Assembly: GCF_964340395.1 (NCBI RefSeq)
Contig: NC_135564.1
Location: 23,913,387 to 23,977,386 of the forward strand
Direction: 5' to 3'
From: Glandiceps talaboti
Lineage: Eukaryota; Hemichordata; Enteropneusta; Spengelidae
Length of the DNA stretch: 64,000 bases
This document shows, piece by piece, positions 49,934-59,897 of the stretch. Positions within the stretch are counted from its first letter, which is position 1. Each line of letters starts with the position of its first letter. The translations under genes were made by a program, and so were the position numbers. Under the pieces are notes generated by a model. The model worked only from the letters and a program-made list of their open reading frames with translations. It was not told the origin of the DNA and did no database searches.

Positions 49934-50781
49934 TGTGTTGCGAATTTTCGACGCATGAACACGTAAGCGTGTTGGGCTCTGTAAGACTGATGATTCATCT
50001 TCGGAGCCGTCTCAGCATGGTGGAAGACAAAGACGAATTTGACCTACTTGAGTTGAGTGGTCCTAACCCTCTTCCCGAAAAAAGGACAAACTCGGGTAAA
50101 CAGCATAAGGTTAAGACCTTGTCGTCTTCAAAATCTACGGACAAGAACCCAAACCCTACCCCTAACCCGACTCCAAGTACAAGTTCAGGCAAACAGGCAC
50201 AGCGGGTAAGTCAGCGTTCAAGCGAAACCGTAGAAATGCCTATGCTCAAAGAAATGAGAACTCTAACTGACCTCATGACACAGTCAATGATAAGTATGCA
50301 AGAGACAATGGCAAACTTGTTTGCTCAAATTAACAATACAATTACGAACGTAACATGTGGTCAATATGGGGGCTTTGAGGATAACCCTAATGGGTATACA
50401 CCTCCTGATGAACTCACTGATGAGCCAAGACGAAAACGTTCCAAGACGTCTAATAGTAATGACACTGATACAGCAGTTGAACAACTGCTTGCACCGGCAG
50501 ATGTCCAAGTTTCCGATAATTCGGAGGACATTGACAAAGATGGTTTATTAACTGGTATCGCTCAAGACTTGCAACTGCAAGACCAATGCGCGGGTGCAAT
50601 AAATTCACAGCTTGCGGACATTGTTAATACAGTGTTCAAGGAAGGAATCACAAATGACGATAAACTGGCCGAGAAATATGAAGCAAACGTAAGGCCAGAG
50701 AACTGTGAAATACTTCAAACCACCAGAGTTAATCAGCTGATATATATGGGACCAGTTGACTTCAGAAACTCGGTCTGGTGA
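49918..50781 (+). CDS. DIRS gag-like protein, main part
   Basis: A frame of about 287 residues from the first ATG at 49918. An alternative start at 50017, reading MVEDKDEFDLLELSG, lies outside the terminal repeat and may be the better one. The protein is hydrophilic, with a Pro/Asn/Ser-rich low-complexity stretch, a helical segment with Met-rich heptads (LTDLMTQSMISMQ) and an acidic C-terminal half. It ends at 50781, shortly after IYMGPV, where homologous sequence appears to continue in the next frame (see 50756-51280). The role expected of the family is binding element RNA. Confidence 0.75.
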   Translation: MTQSSVCCEFSTHEHVSVLGSVRLMIHLRSRLSMVEDKDEFDLLELSGPNPLPEKRTNSGKQHKVKTLSSSKSTDKNPNPTPNPTPSTSSGKQAQRVSQRSSETVEMPMLKEMRTLTDLMTQSMISMQETMANLFAQINNTITNVTCGQYGGFEDNPNGYTPPDELTDEPRRKRSKTSNSNDTDTAVEQLLAPADVQVSDNSEDIDKDGLLTGIAQDLQLQDQCAGAINSQLADIVNTVFKEGITNDDKLAEKYEANVRPENCEILQTTRVNQLIYMGPVDFRNSVW

Positions 50782-51280
50782 CATATTACGTCTACAAAAA
50801 ATACAAACGGCAATAGTGAAGTCCATAATTGGGACTTTGTCGATAGTGAACACTGTGTTAGAAGCAAGAAATGCTGGCACAATTGACGGCATCAACACAT
50901 CTGAGCTAATAACAAAAGGTATTGACAGTATTGCATTGTCAGCTCATGCAAATTTCATGCTGAATATGAGAAGGAGAGACTATATTAAGCCAGAACTGAA
51001 TGACAGTTACAGGCACCTGTGTTCACCAACTGTTAGCTTTACCACACATTTGTTTGGAGATGACATCTCTAAACATTTAAAGGACATTTCAGAAGCCAAC
51101 CAAGTTGGTAAAAGAATTGCTAACTTCAGAGGACGTAGCAGAGGAAATTACAGAGGTGGTGGAAGATACACAAGTAGAGGAAGGGGCTATGGAAACAGAG
51201 GTTTCAAGCCTTTTTCCCAGTGGCGCTCATACTCCAACCCCAAGAAGAAAGGGGAGGGGAGAGGACAGTCACAGAAATAG
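50756..51280 (+). CDS. DIRS gag-like protein, C-terminal part in the next frame
   Basis: This frame lacks an ATG at its head (it opens with TTG) and overlaps the previous one by 26 nt. It is best read as the rest of gag reached by a frame change near 50750-50780. It starts with helical sequence (SGDILRLQKIQTAIVKSII) and ends in an Arg/Gly-rich RNA-binding tail (RGRSRGNYRGGGRYTSRGRG). The overlap is too short to show whether the shift is programmed or a mutation. Its own 3' end overlaps the pol frame by 61 nt. Confidence 0.72.
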   Translation: MTSETRSGDILRLQKIQTAIVKSIIGTLSIVNTVLEARNAGTIDGINTSELITKGIDSIALSAHANFMLNMRRRDYIKPELNDSYRHLCSPTVSFTTHLFGDDISKHLKDISEANQVGKRIANFRGRSRGNYRGGGRYTSRGRGYGNRGFKPFSQWRSYSNPKKKGEGRGQSQK

Positions 51281-54048
51281 ACCAGGTGAGAAATACAGCA
51301 ATACCCATAGGTGGTAGATTGAAACATTTTGTCTCTCAATGGGAAGATATTACTTCTGATGCTATAATTCTGGATATTGTTTCTCATTGTCATATTGAAT
51401 TTTATGACGACAAACCACCATCACAGACATATATTCCAAGGGAAATTAAGTTTACTCAAATAGAGAGAGAAATAATCAATGGTGAAATAGACCAATTGAT
51501 TTCAAAAGGAGTGCTTAAAGAAGCACAAGAAACAAGTCATGATGGTTATATCTCTAATATATTTGTAAGGCATAAGAAAACTGGAAAGTACAGATTAATA
51601 CTGAACTTGCGACCATTAAATCAATCAGTAGAGTACCATCATTTTAAGATGGACACATTGAAATCTGCAGTACGGTTGATGAGACCTAACTGCTATATGG
51701 CATCAATCGATTTAAAAGATGCATATTATATGGTACCTATTGCAAGGGAGCACCAGAAGTTTTTGAAATTCAGATGGAGAGACAAAATGTATCAATATAC
51801 ATGTCTTCCTAATGGGTTAGCATCTGCACCCAGATTGTTTACTAAATTGTTAAAACCAGTGTATGCAACATTACGTGAAATGGGACACCTAAATGTAGGT
51901 TACATTGATGACTCCTACTTACAAGGAGACACATATAATGAATGTAAGACTAATGTCTCAGACACAAATGAATTATTTCTAAAACTTGGCTTTTTAGTCA
52001 ATTTGGAGAAATCAGTATTTGAACCATCACAAACAGTGACTTTCTTGGGGTTCAAACTAAACTCTGTTCTTATGCTTGTGACACCCACAGCAGTAAAGAC
52101 AGTAAAGTTAAAACAAGCATGCACATCTCTTATGGCAAAACACTGGCCAACTATTAGAGATGTTGCTGAAGTCATAGGGCTTATAGTCTCAAATTTTCCA
52201 GGAGCTCAATATGGCCCACTCCACTATCGATCATTAGAAATAGAAAAAACAGAGGCATTAAAAGCAAAGGCTGGAAATTTTGATGCTAGAATGGCATTAT
52301 CTGATTTATCTAAGAAAGACCTTCAATGGTGGATTGAAAATATAGACACTGCTAATTGCCCAGTGTCTCATCGACTTCCAAACATAGTAATGCAATCTGA
52401 TGCATCTCTAAAAGGTTGGGGTGCATGTAGATCTCACAAGTCAACAGGTGGTCGATGGACTTTAGAAGAAAGTCGACACCATATCAATTACCTAGAAATA
52501 TTGGCAGCATTATATACACTGCAATCCCTTTGTTCTAAAGAACAGAATATTCATATACAGTTGCAAATGGATAATACTACAGCTGTTGCTTATGTAAATG
52601 CAATGGGAGGTACTAAGTCAACAGCATGCAATAATATAGTTGTCAAAATGTGGGAATGGTGTATTGCTAGACAAATTTGGATAAGTGCAACATACTTACC
52701 TGGTGCTGAAAACATAGAGGCAGATACAGCATCACAGCAGTTTAATGACAATATAGAATGGATGTTGCAGCCAACTATATTCAACAAGATAGTTGATATT
52801 TGGGGGAATACCGACATTGACTTATTTGCATCAAGGCTAAACAAACAGCTGCCTACATATATTGCATGGAAGCCAGACCCAGGGGCAGAACATATTGATG
52901 CAATGTCTCTAGACTGGGCTAATTATTTCTTCTATGCATTTCCCCCCTTCAGTATGCTGATGCAGTGTGTACAGAAAATAGAGGAAGACAAAGCACATGG
53001 AATACTGATAGCTCCTCTATGGCCAACCCAGGCATGGTACTCCAAGATGTTACAGTTGTTGGTTACAACTGATAGCCTGCAAGTTGTCAGGCAATCTCTC
53101 AGACAGCAACACCTTTCTGACAAGGCAGCCGACATTATCATGTTATCATGGCGGAAAGGGACAAAGAAAGAATATGCAGCATATATTAGGAAATGGCAAA
53201 TATTCTGTTGTAAGACAGAGACTGATGTTTTTCGACCGCCTGTAAATGTGGTATTAGACTTTCTAACAGAACTATATGAGAATGGACTTGGCTATAGTGC
53301 AATGAATACAGCTCGATGTGCACTAGCTACAGTAGTCACAATTGATGGATACAATACACTATCATCACATCCTTTAGTGAGTCGGTTTCTTAGAGGAGTA
53401 TTCCAAGTCCGTCCAACACAACCAAGATACACCAAAATATGGGATGTTAGAATGGTGTTGAAGTACCTACAGTCACTGTCACCAGTTAAAAACTTAACAT
53501 TAAAAGATCTGACATTGAAGACTATAATGTTAATTGCTTTAGTTTCTGCACAAAGAGGACAGTCTTTGTACTTATTGAACTTAAATGATATGTCCAATGG
53601 CAAATCATCATATACATTTCAAATAGCAGCACTCTTGAAACAAAGCCGACCAAACTACAAAGTGCCACTTGTCAAACTATCTGCATATCCACCTGATAAG
53701 AGGCTCTGTGTAGTGACAACTCTAAGAGAGTACTTGAGTAGAACCTCTGAGTTGAGAGGAAATGATAAACAATTATTTATCAGTTACATTCACCCATTCA
53801 ATGCAGTTTCAAGAGATACCATCAGTCGATGGCTTAAAATTGTATTAATAAAGGCGGGTATAGATATAACAACTTTTAAGCCTCACAGTACAAGAGCAGC
53901 TTCAGTGTCCGCAGCAAAGAGAAATGATGTGCCTATTCATGAAATCATGAATGTTGCGGGCTGGAATTCTAGTTGTACTTTTGCTAGGTTTTATGACAAA
54001 CCTGTAACTAATGATGACAAGTTTCCACATGGAGTGTTAAAATGTTGA
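51220..54048 (+). CDS. DIRS pol: RT - RNase H - MT-like - tyrosine recombinase
   Basis: A 942-residue uninterrupted frame in one polyprotein; it opens with GTG and no early ATG, so expression by frameshift from gag is likely. RT: KYRLILNLRPLN, IDLKDAYYMVP, LPNGLASAP and the catalytic YIDDS at 228-232. RNase H from about 391 (QSDASLKGWG, NYLEILAAL, QMDNTTAV). The DIRS-specific region, often likened to Dam-type methyltransferases, from about 532 (DIDLFASRLN, YAFPPF, PLWPTQAWY). Tyrosine recombinase from about 620, with Arg779 (AQRGQS), His889-x-x-Arg892 (HSTRAA), a GWNSS motif and Tyr near 924 (RFYDKP). The complete R-H-R-Y set suggests an active recombinase. Confidence 0.95.
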   Translation: MALILQPQEERGGERTVTEIDQVRNTAIPIGGRLKHFVSQWEDITSDAIILDIVSHCHIEFYDDKPPSQTYIPREIKFTQIEREIINGEIDQLISKGVLKEAQETSHDGYISNIFVRHKKTGKYRLILNLRPLNQSVEYHHFKMDTLKSAVRLMRPNCYMASIDLKDAYYMVPIAREHQKFLKFRWRDKMYQYTCLPNGLASAPRLFTKLLKPVYATLREMGHLNVGYIDDSYLQGDTYNECKTNVSDTNELFLKLGFLVNLEKSVFEPSQTVTFLGFKLNSVLMLVTPTAVKTVKLKQACTSLMAKHWPTIRDVAEVIGLIVSNFPGAQYGPLHYRSLEIEKTEALKAKAGNFDARMALSDLSKKDLQWWIENIDTANCPVSHRLPNIVMQSDASLKGWGACRSHKSTGGRWTLEESRHHINYLEILAALYTLQSLCSKEQNIHIQLQMDNTTAVAYVNAMGGTKSTACNNIVVKMWEWCIARQIWISATYLPGAENIEADTASQQFNDNIEWMLQPTIFNKIVDIWGNTDIDLFASRLNKQLPTYIAWKPDPGAEHIDAMSLDWANYFFYAFPPFSMLMQCVQKIEEDKAHGILIAPLWPTQAWYSKMLQLLVTTDSLQVVRQSLRQQHLSDKAADIIMLSWRKGTKKEYAAYIRKWQIFCCKTETDVFRPPVNVVLDFLTELYENGLGYSAMNTARCALATVVTIDGYNTLSSHPLVSRFLRGVFQVRPTQPRYTKIWDVRMVLKYLQSLSPVKNLTLKDLTLKTIMLIALVSAQRGQSLYLLNLNDMSNGKSSYTFQIAALLKQSRPNYKVPLVKLSAYPPDKRLCVVTTLREYLSRTSELRGNDKQLFISYIHPFNAVSRDTISRWLKIVLIKAGIDITTFKPHSTRAASVSAAKRNDVPIHEIMNVAGWNSSCTFARFYDKPVTNDDKFPHGVLKC

Positions 54049-54165
54049 TGTTATGAACCAGATAAACCTTTGATGACTATTAGGTAGATTGGGTCACTGA
54101 GTTAAATAAAAGAATTTGACTTGATAAATGGTGTTTCATTCTGTGCCCATCAGTTGGCTTTGAAA

Positions 54166-54287
54166 TCTCACGTGATCAGGAAGTGCATGATAATGAGGTA
54201 GAATAGAGAAATTAAACGAGACTTACCTGGAAGTTGAAGTTTGATTGAAATTCTACCGAATTATCTTGAGCACTGAGTGATTACGTG
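54166..54287 (+). repeat. DIRS internal complementary region
   Basis: It has two adjoining parts. 54166-54203 is the exact reverse complement of the left end (49870-49907). 54204-54287 is the reverse complement of the right end (54396-54480) with two mismatches. Read on the minus strand it is right-end then left-end, that is, the joined ends of a circular cDNA. Confidence 0.9.
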
Positions 54288-54366
54288 CCCAAAGCCCGGA
54301 TGGAAATAACCCACCCATAATTATCATGCACATCAATCCTGATGTGCACAGAATATACTTTGAAGG

Positions 54367-54481
54367 CTGAAGATTGCATCACCACAACACTATCTCACGT
54401 AATCACTCAGTGCTCGAGATAATTCGGTAGAATTTCAATCAAACTTCAACTTCCAGGTAAGTCTCGTTTAATTTTTCTATT
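54367..54481 (-). repeat. DIRS right inverted terminal repeat
   Basis: The inner part (54367-54435) is a diverged reverse copy of the left terminal repeat. The outer 45 bp (54436-54481) has no good counterpart at the left end, so the right repeat carries a terminal extension, as known for DIRS-1. The end is placed at TT 54480-54481. Confidence 0.85.
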
Positions 54482-56360
54482 TTGGGGAACTGTATTTTCT
54501 ATATTAAAACTAGTTACAGTGTACATGCAAAGGTTGATAATTTTTTTCGTAATTATGTTTATTTTGCCATAAAAATAAATGAAATTACATTCATACCTCT
54601 AAATATTATGCGCATTGGCAAGAAAGTCGCAAAAATATTTGCCCCCTTAATCCCCTGTGCTTCGACTAACTTCGGCACCTAGACCAGCTCACGAAAGGTG
54701 TTGAGGTCCCACGTGTTACAAAAGCCTTCTAAGCCTTTGTGTAATGTTTACTTATGAATTACTAATTACGTTTGCCATATTGTATTATCTGTAACTGTAC
54801 ATATTGTGGTCTACCAGTTTAGTCTTCCGACAACAATTATGGTTCCTTGGTGTTTTGTCGGCAGCAACCGCAGTGAAACAATCACCCTACACACATTTCC
54901 GAGTGATATAACTGAGTAGATAATAATGGGTGAAGGCAGTTGAAATCACGTAAAAACTGGACAGTGACACCATACAGTGAAAGACAAATGTTACCGGGGT
55001 CGGGGTTCTCCACGCCACTGGTGTAGCCATGATCAAAGCGAAAAAAAACAAACAAATAAAATAATTTGAAATAATGTTTTCAAGAAAGCAAGTTAGCTTC
55101 ATAAAATATTTCAGTACGATAGCAATTTTTTGGAAACAATGCGTAGTTCGATTGTATGTTTTGTTTTCCATGTTGCTGGAAGTCGATCGTTTTCATTGTG
55201 ATACATCACATGTACATACAGTCGCAATCATATCAAACTTCAAAGTAAAAAGACGAAATGCTCATTATAATGTTGCTATGTTTGTTTCCGTTGTTTTGTC
55301 TACCTGAACAATTACTGTGTCATGCCAATCACATGTCAAAAGTGGATGGACACAGCAAAGTACAGTCAGCACTAAGCGTCACGCTCCCAGGTCAAATAAC
55401 TTCCACAACATAAGACATGTCTATCCATCAAAACTCAAACAAAAATGGTCGGAGACAATACGCAATACACCTCAGTACGGCTGGCTTCAGTGAACACGGG
55501 CCGTGCTTTGAAAGAAGATGAAACCACTTCATGTCACTGTGTGGATGGTAATGAAAGCAGTAAAAAATGAAATAAAGTGCGTGTACACATAGCTTTCAAG
55601 AGGGATGGTTATCCAACAAAACGTTCTGCTCTAACGAATTTGTGGGTCTACTTTCGCGAAGATTTTGAATGGTCATAGATCAAATGTACTGTTACGACAC
55701 ATGCTACAATACATCTGAACAACTTGAGAGAATATTATGGAGAACTCTTGAAGCCATTCTCATCCTTCGATGGGTACGGAAATATTAGAAAATTTTCATT
55801 TTGATTAGATTGTCTGCGGGAGCTGTTTTCCACCCATTGAATAGTTATGTCAACAAAGGATGCTGATAACAGCCTTCACTTTATGTAAACAACACGGCTT
55901 CACTAGGACATAAACAATAAGCTGGATGGTCCATGTTGCGGTACAAGACAGCAAGGCATAGTCAGAAAACAAGCACTAAACTTGCATGGTGGATATTTAA
56001 ACACAGGTATACTATTACATATAATGTGTACTAGCCATGACTACATTTGTCTGTGAAATTTACATCGGAAAAAAACCTTATAAAGCAGTGTCATTCAGTG
56101 TCTGTGGTTGACCACACCTTCCTCACTCCTCACTACCAGAGGAACTATCGTTACTGCTAGCAGTCGGTTCGAATGAATTTGGCTAAATCACACCATCAGA
56201 TGTTAATGCTGGAGTGTATTGCTCTATGCTTGAGGAATCTGACCAATATTCAACGTCGGGTTCTGGCGAAAACAGGTTGTGAAGTTGACCTTCTGACCTT
56301 TGGAAAACTAACTGATGAAAGTTTGGGCTAATATCTGTTTTCTAATTTCAGGTTCCTCAC
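54482..56360. other. Intron sequence right of the DIRS element
   Basis: AT-rich, about 1.9 kb, with no convincing exon on either strand. A short minus-strand ATG frame at 55030 followed by GTAACA was considered but is unsupported. Confidence 0.5.
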
Positions 56361-56465
56361 CTTTAGAAATGAGAATATACTTTTGTTCTCCATTTCATCT
56401 TGTTTCTTCTTCCTCAATATTTCTTGATAGATATCAGGATGTTTTTCCATGTACAATATCAAATC
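56361..56465 (-). CDS. Host gene exon (HPDIYQEIL segment)
   Basis: A 105-nt (35-codon) exon: acceptor TTTTTTCATATCAG, donor GTGAGG. Phase 0 both sides. It reads DLILYMEKHPDIYQEILRKK then KQDEMENKSIFSFLK, a charged helix. Confidence 0.75.
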
Positions 56466-56624
56466 CTGATATGAAAAAAGCAAACTTGTGAGTGCCTTTT
56501 CATGAAGAAATCTATTCTTCATATTTCTACCCAAAGTAGGTTGCTGTCCTTGTAAACTTAAAATATATGTATTGAACCCACCTTATCTTTGGATTTCTAT
56601 GAGAATTCTCCTTGTGAGTTCAAG

Positions 56625-56765
56625 TGTGGAGTACTTGGGGGAGGGGGGGGGGGGTATTTGTTTGAGTGTTTGCAGTGTTTTCTGTGGCCATACTGTCAGG
56701 AGCTAGTGAGTGAAAGTGCAGCATAAAACACTGCAAATATGAGTACAAATACCCCTGAGTACCCA
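56625..56765. repeat. Hairpin-forming inverted repeat with poly-G
   Basis: GAGTACTTGGGGG..TATTTGT..TTTGCAGTGTTTTCTG is answered in inverse order by ATAAAACACTGCAAAT..ACAAATACCCC..GAGTACCC. Arms are about 50 bp and the loop about 30 bp. A 13-G run sits in the left arm. Confidence 0.65.
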
Positions 56766-56930
56766 CATATGTTTGTCAACATTTCCATAAAAATGATGCT
56801 GTGCAATCAGGCGCTTTCATGTACAAGGAATGGTGGTGTGCCCTCATTTGCATGCAAGTATGCAATAATGTTTTCGGTATTGAACTGCAATTCAAATACC
56901 ACTAGTATGTGTGCACACTGGTGCACGTAA
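56766..56930. repeat. Dispersed repeat, copy 2
   Basis: Contains TCATTTGCATGCAAGTATGC, TTTTCGGTATTGAACTGCA and AAATACCACTAGTATG, matching the copy at 46510-46590. It may be the continuation of the adjacent hairpin repeat. Confidence 0.5.
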
Positions 56931-57075
56931 TTACTGGTACATATGTTATCAGATGTCTACTTGAATTGGCAAAATATACATAGGTAAATAATTATGTTCT
57001 AAGTTCAGAACTAATAAGAGAAATGTAGGAAATGAGTAAATTGATTAAAGATTCTTTTTGTTTAAGACTACATAC

Positions 57076-57195
57076 TTCAAGACCTTTGGCAGTCTCCTCT
57101 GTTCCTTGCTCTTCAAAAACCTTCACAGATACCGGTACACAATATTGTCTTGACACTGGTGTAGCATCGTCAAATTCACCCATGGACTCCATAAT
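57076..57195 (-). CDS. Host gene exon, most upstream one seen
   Basis: A 120-nt (40-codon) exon: acceptor TTTTATTGACAG, donor GTATGT. Phase 0 both sides. It reads IMESMGEFDDATPVSRQYCV then PVSVKVFEEQGTEETAKGLE. Because it starts at an acceptor, further 5' exons must lie upstream; none was found with confidence. Confidence 0.75.
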
Positions 57196-57320
57196 CTGTC
57201 AATAAAATCAATTATTCAAACCTCTTTTAATGGTGTTGTTGAGGATTTTACCAGAATAGGCAATGGTGGCCTTACTCATGTCTCATTGTAACACCTAAAC
57301 AAGCGACCTATCGGTCAGAA

Positions 57321-59633
57321 TAGCTCCGCTGTTTTTTTTAAATTTAATTTTTTATTTTGGTGACACGTAGAAGTGGTTCAGTTCTTCAGCTCTTCACTAT
57401 GCAGTTTTGTTTTAGCGATGCAATAAAGTGGTTAGTGGTTCATATGATGTCTCACTGTAAAACACATTTTACACAGAAGTTGGTAATGTATTGTACTTTT
57501 ATACCATAGTCACCATTTTATAACAAAAATCTACTGTTATGAAAAATTGCACACAAGAAAAAGAAAAAAAAGAGGATTTTGAGGTTGGCTATAAATAATG
57601 CCATTGTCTTACAGCTTTAACCCTGGGAAATTTTAATGATGAATGAAATAAACTAGGGATATAAAATAATTTGGAGGCAATTTGAATTTCAATTTTCTAA
57701 CAAATTTACCAAGTCAACAACATTCAACTTGTACAAGTTGTAGTAGATATATATAGGGAAGAAATGTATTAATCGCCATCTTAGTTTCCGGACGGCGACA
57801 ATCCCCGCCAAGTACCCAAAAGAGAGTCATTCTGGCAGCCATACGTTACAGTGGTAACACTCGTTCATGTTCTATTACCTTTCATAAAGAAAACACAACG
57901 AAATGGTTGAAGTGATCTTTTTTTTTTAATTTCTTTTCATCACAACAACAAAATCTGTGTGATCAAAAGTGTTGTAAACTAAACCAGAAAGAATTATCGG
58001 ACTGGCTAAACTTCCCGATGAACTGGAGTAAGGTCCAAGTCCAAGTAAGCCTCGATAGTACGTGAGAAAATCGTCTCAAACTAGCGATACAACTTTCAAA
58101 ATATAACTTGACATGTCTTCATTTGTTAGATTTATACAATTCAAGACGCGTTTTCACTCGAAAACAACAATTCTGTGAATAATGACACTCTGAACGCAGC
58201 GATTTCTCGGACGATGTTACCACTGTAACGTATGGCTGACAACGACTTGCTTTCGGGTTAGTCCCTCGTGCATCCGGGTACATGGGGTTGTTGCCGTACG
58301 GAAACTAAGAAAGATGGAATTCACAGTGTTTCTTGTGACCGGCGCGGCACCTGTCAGCAGACTCGGCCATTTTTTTTTCATCATTCCATTGTATTTAAAC
58401 CTTGTACTTGACATTTCACAATATTTATAATTCTCAACAAAATACCTCAACATGTCTCACTTCGCTCGTACTCAAAGCAGCCCCAGTATGACCACTGACA
58501 TGACTAGAGAGAACCTTTTCGGATTTACATGTAAAACGGGGAAAGATACGCAAAACATAATGCAAAGTCTGAAGCCAAATTAAAGTTGTGATTATTTTAA
58601 TTATTTTTACTTGCCAAATATTTGCATTTTGGAAATGGCAAGACACGTTCATGTCGTTTAACTTGACATGTGAACTGTCGGCCAATAAACAAAATTTGGT
58701 TGATTCACAGTCCGCAGTTAGACTGCTCTTGCATAACTTCAACCGCATGCCTTCCTTACGCAAGTTGTCTTAATTCTGGTTCACTGTCACTTCAAATTGC
58801 ACGACAATATAGAATTAATCACAAGTTACATGTTATCTGAAAACATCACATCTTTATAGTGGGTCTGAAGTGAGATTTTAGTGAGTACCAAGAACGTCCT
58901 GTGTTGATACTTGCTGTGGAAAATCGCCCGGTGAAATGAGGTCAGCTTCAGCTTCTGGTCGAATCAGGATAGAGTATGCAAATAAGGACGTTGCGGACTG
59001 GCTGATTATGTAGAAGGGGTGCAGAATTTGGATTTTAAGTTTACAACCCTGTTTCGAATAAACGCTTGTCACTTCATGCATTTGGGCGCCCAATGCGTAG
59101 AATTATGACTATAGCACATATTACATTGCTTGTTTGACGTCAATAGTGTCTTTTGAAAAGTGGCAGTTTACTTAAAAGTCTCGTCGACTGATTTCCAATA
59201 TGGCGTCGGTCATAATGCTCATTAACATATTCATTTTTTTTTCAAATTACAAAAAAAAAATCATAAAAAATAAAAATGAAGATGTGCTGACTTGAAATTA
59301 ACAAACCTGAGTAAGCTACCCCCTGCGCATCAACACACCAGATATCAAAGCAATCTGACAATAAGTTTTCACGGAGATGATGAAAATGACATTTTATGAA
59401 AAAAAAATCATAAAAAATTGAAAATGGCACAGGTCAACTTGGCATGAACAAATCTGAATAGCCTCCCCCCAGGGAACATGCACACCAAATAGCTAAGAAT
59501 ACTGACTATCACTTTCGGAGAAAATAATGAAAATATAAAAGTTTGACGGACACCTATGATTCACTCTATTCTCTATACTCTATACAACCTATACCTAAAG
59601 CTACGCTTTCAGCTTTCGCTGACAGCGGAGCTA
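57321..59633. mobile_element. 12-bp-TIR non-autonomous element, copy 2
   Basis: Same ends as copy 1: TAGCTCCGCTGT at 57321-57332 and ACAGCGGAGCTA at 59622-59633. It aligns with copy 1 over 57298-58308 and about 59010-59633. The middle 58318-59000 is unlike copy 1. The inner inverted module (57777-58317) again ends in CTAAG/CTTAG-extended copies of the GTTTCCGNACGGCGACAA repeat. The minus-strand frame in the middle at 58434-58763 has no recognisable domain. Confidence 0.7.
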
Positions 59634-59897
59634 AAAAGGATGGTTCAGTCGGTTGACTAAAGTTGGATACTGATAAGTAGTCAATGGATTTGCCTGAATG
59701 GATACACAATGGTAATATACAGGGCGTTGTCTACTTCTCCTACGTCTTGCTTTCTTTTCAAAGATACATGCTCATCAATGTTTTGAATGAGTCTTGCACA
59801 TGTAAATACCTAGTCCTGCTTGAATACAGAGAAATCTGGGACTGTGTAATCTGACATATGAAATGACGTTAGCGGATTCATTGGTGTAGATTGTACA
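59634..59897. other. 3' flank of the HhH gene
   Basis: Short non-coding spacer between the TIR element and the minus-strand ORF. No polyadenylation signal is obvious. Confidence 0.4.

Larger units (their letters stand above)
49870..54481 (+). mobile_element. DIRS-type tyrosine-recombinase retrotransposon
   Basis: A 4.6-kb element in the opposite orientation to the host gene. It has terminal sequences in inverted orientation, gag-like ORFs, and a single long ORF carrying RT, RNase H, a methyltransferase-like region and a tyrosine recombinase. An internal complementary region (54166-54287) joins a reverse copy of the left end to a reverse copy of the right end. These are the defining traits of DIRS-1-like elements. 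Both boundaries carry the dinucleotide TT and there is no target-site duplication. The pol ORF is intact; gag is split by a frame change. Confidence 0.92.
45698..57195 (-). other. Host gene span: proline-rich protein, tentatively PRR11-like
   Basis: Seven minus-strand coding segments bounded by AG acceptors and GT donors run from 57195 down to a stop at 45698. All junction phases agree (0, 0, 1, 0, 2, 2 after allowing one A-run indel in the exon at 48413-48692). The 5' end, including the start codon, is not seen. The protein would have an acidic/helical N-terminal half, a run of eight prolines, a Lys-rich linker and a C-terminal part with RIPGGTP and later KKF..NTRSP..S..SSEF. This order resembles the C terminus of vertebrate PRR11 (polyproline, RSPGGTP, RRKF, RSP, Ser-rich end), a mitosis-linked proline-rich protein. 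The likeness is from recollection of that family and remains tentative. A DIRS element, a foldback repeat and a minisatellite occupy its introns. Confidence 0.6.

Noticed and set aside
50404-50440. Third hammerhead (CTGATGA then GAAAAC)
   Set aside because: It lies in the DIRS gag coding frame; no helix II, helix I or cleavage-site pairing can be drawn.
54887-55171. First exon of the host gene starting MATPVAWRTPTP
   Set aside because: It lies downstream of two in-phase exons of that gene, and no exon joins it in phase.
58217-58763. Minus-strand ORFs in the middle of the second TIR element as captured exons
   Set aside because: No recognisable domain or good splice borders in phase with the host gene; left as unknown.
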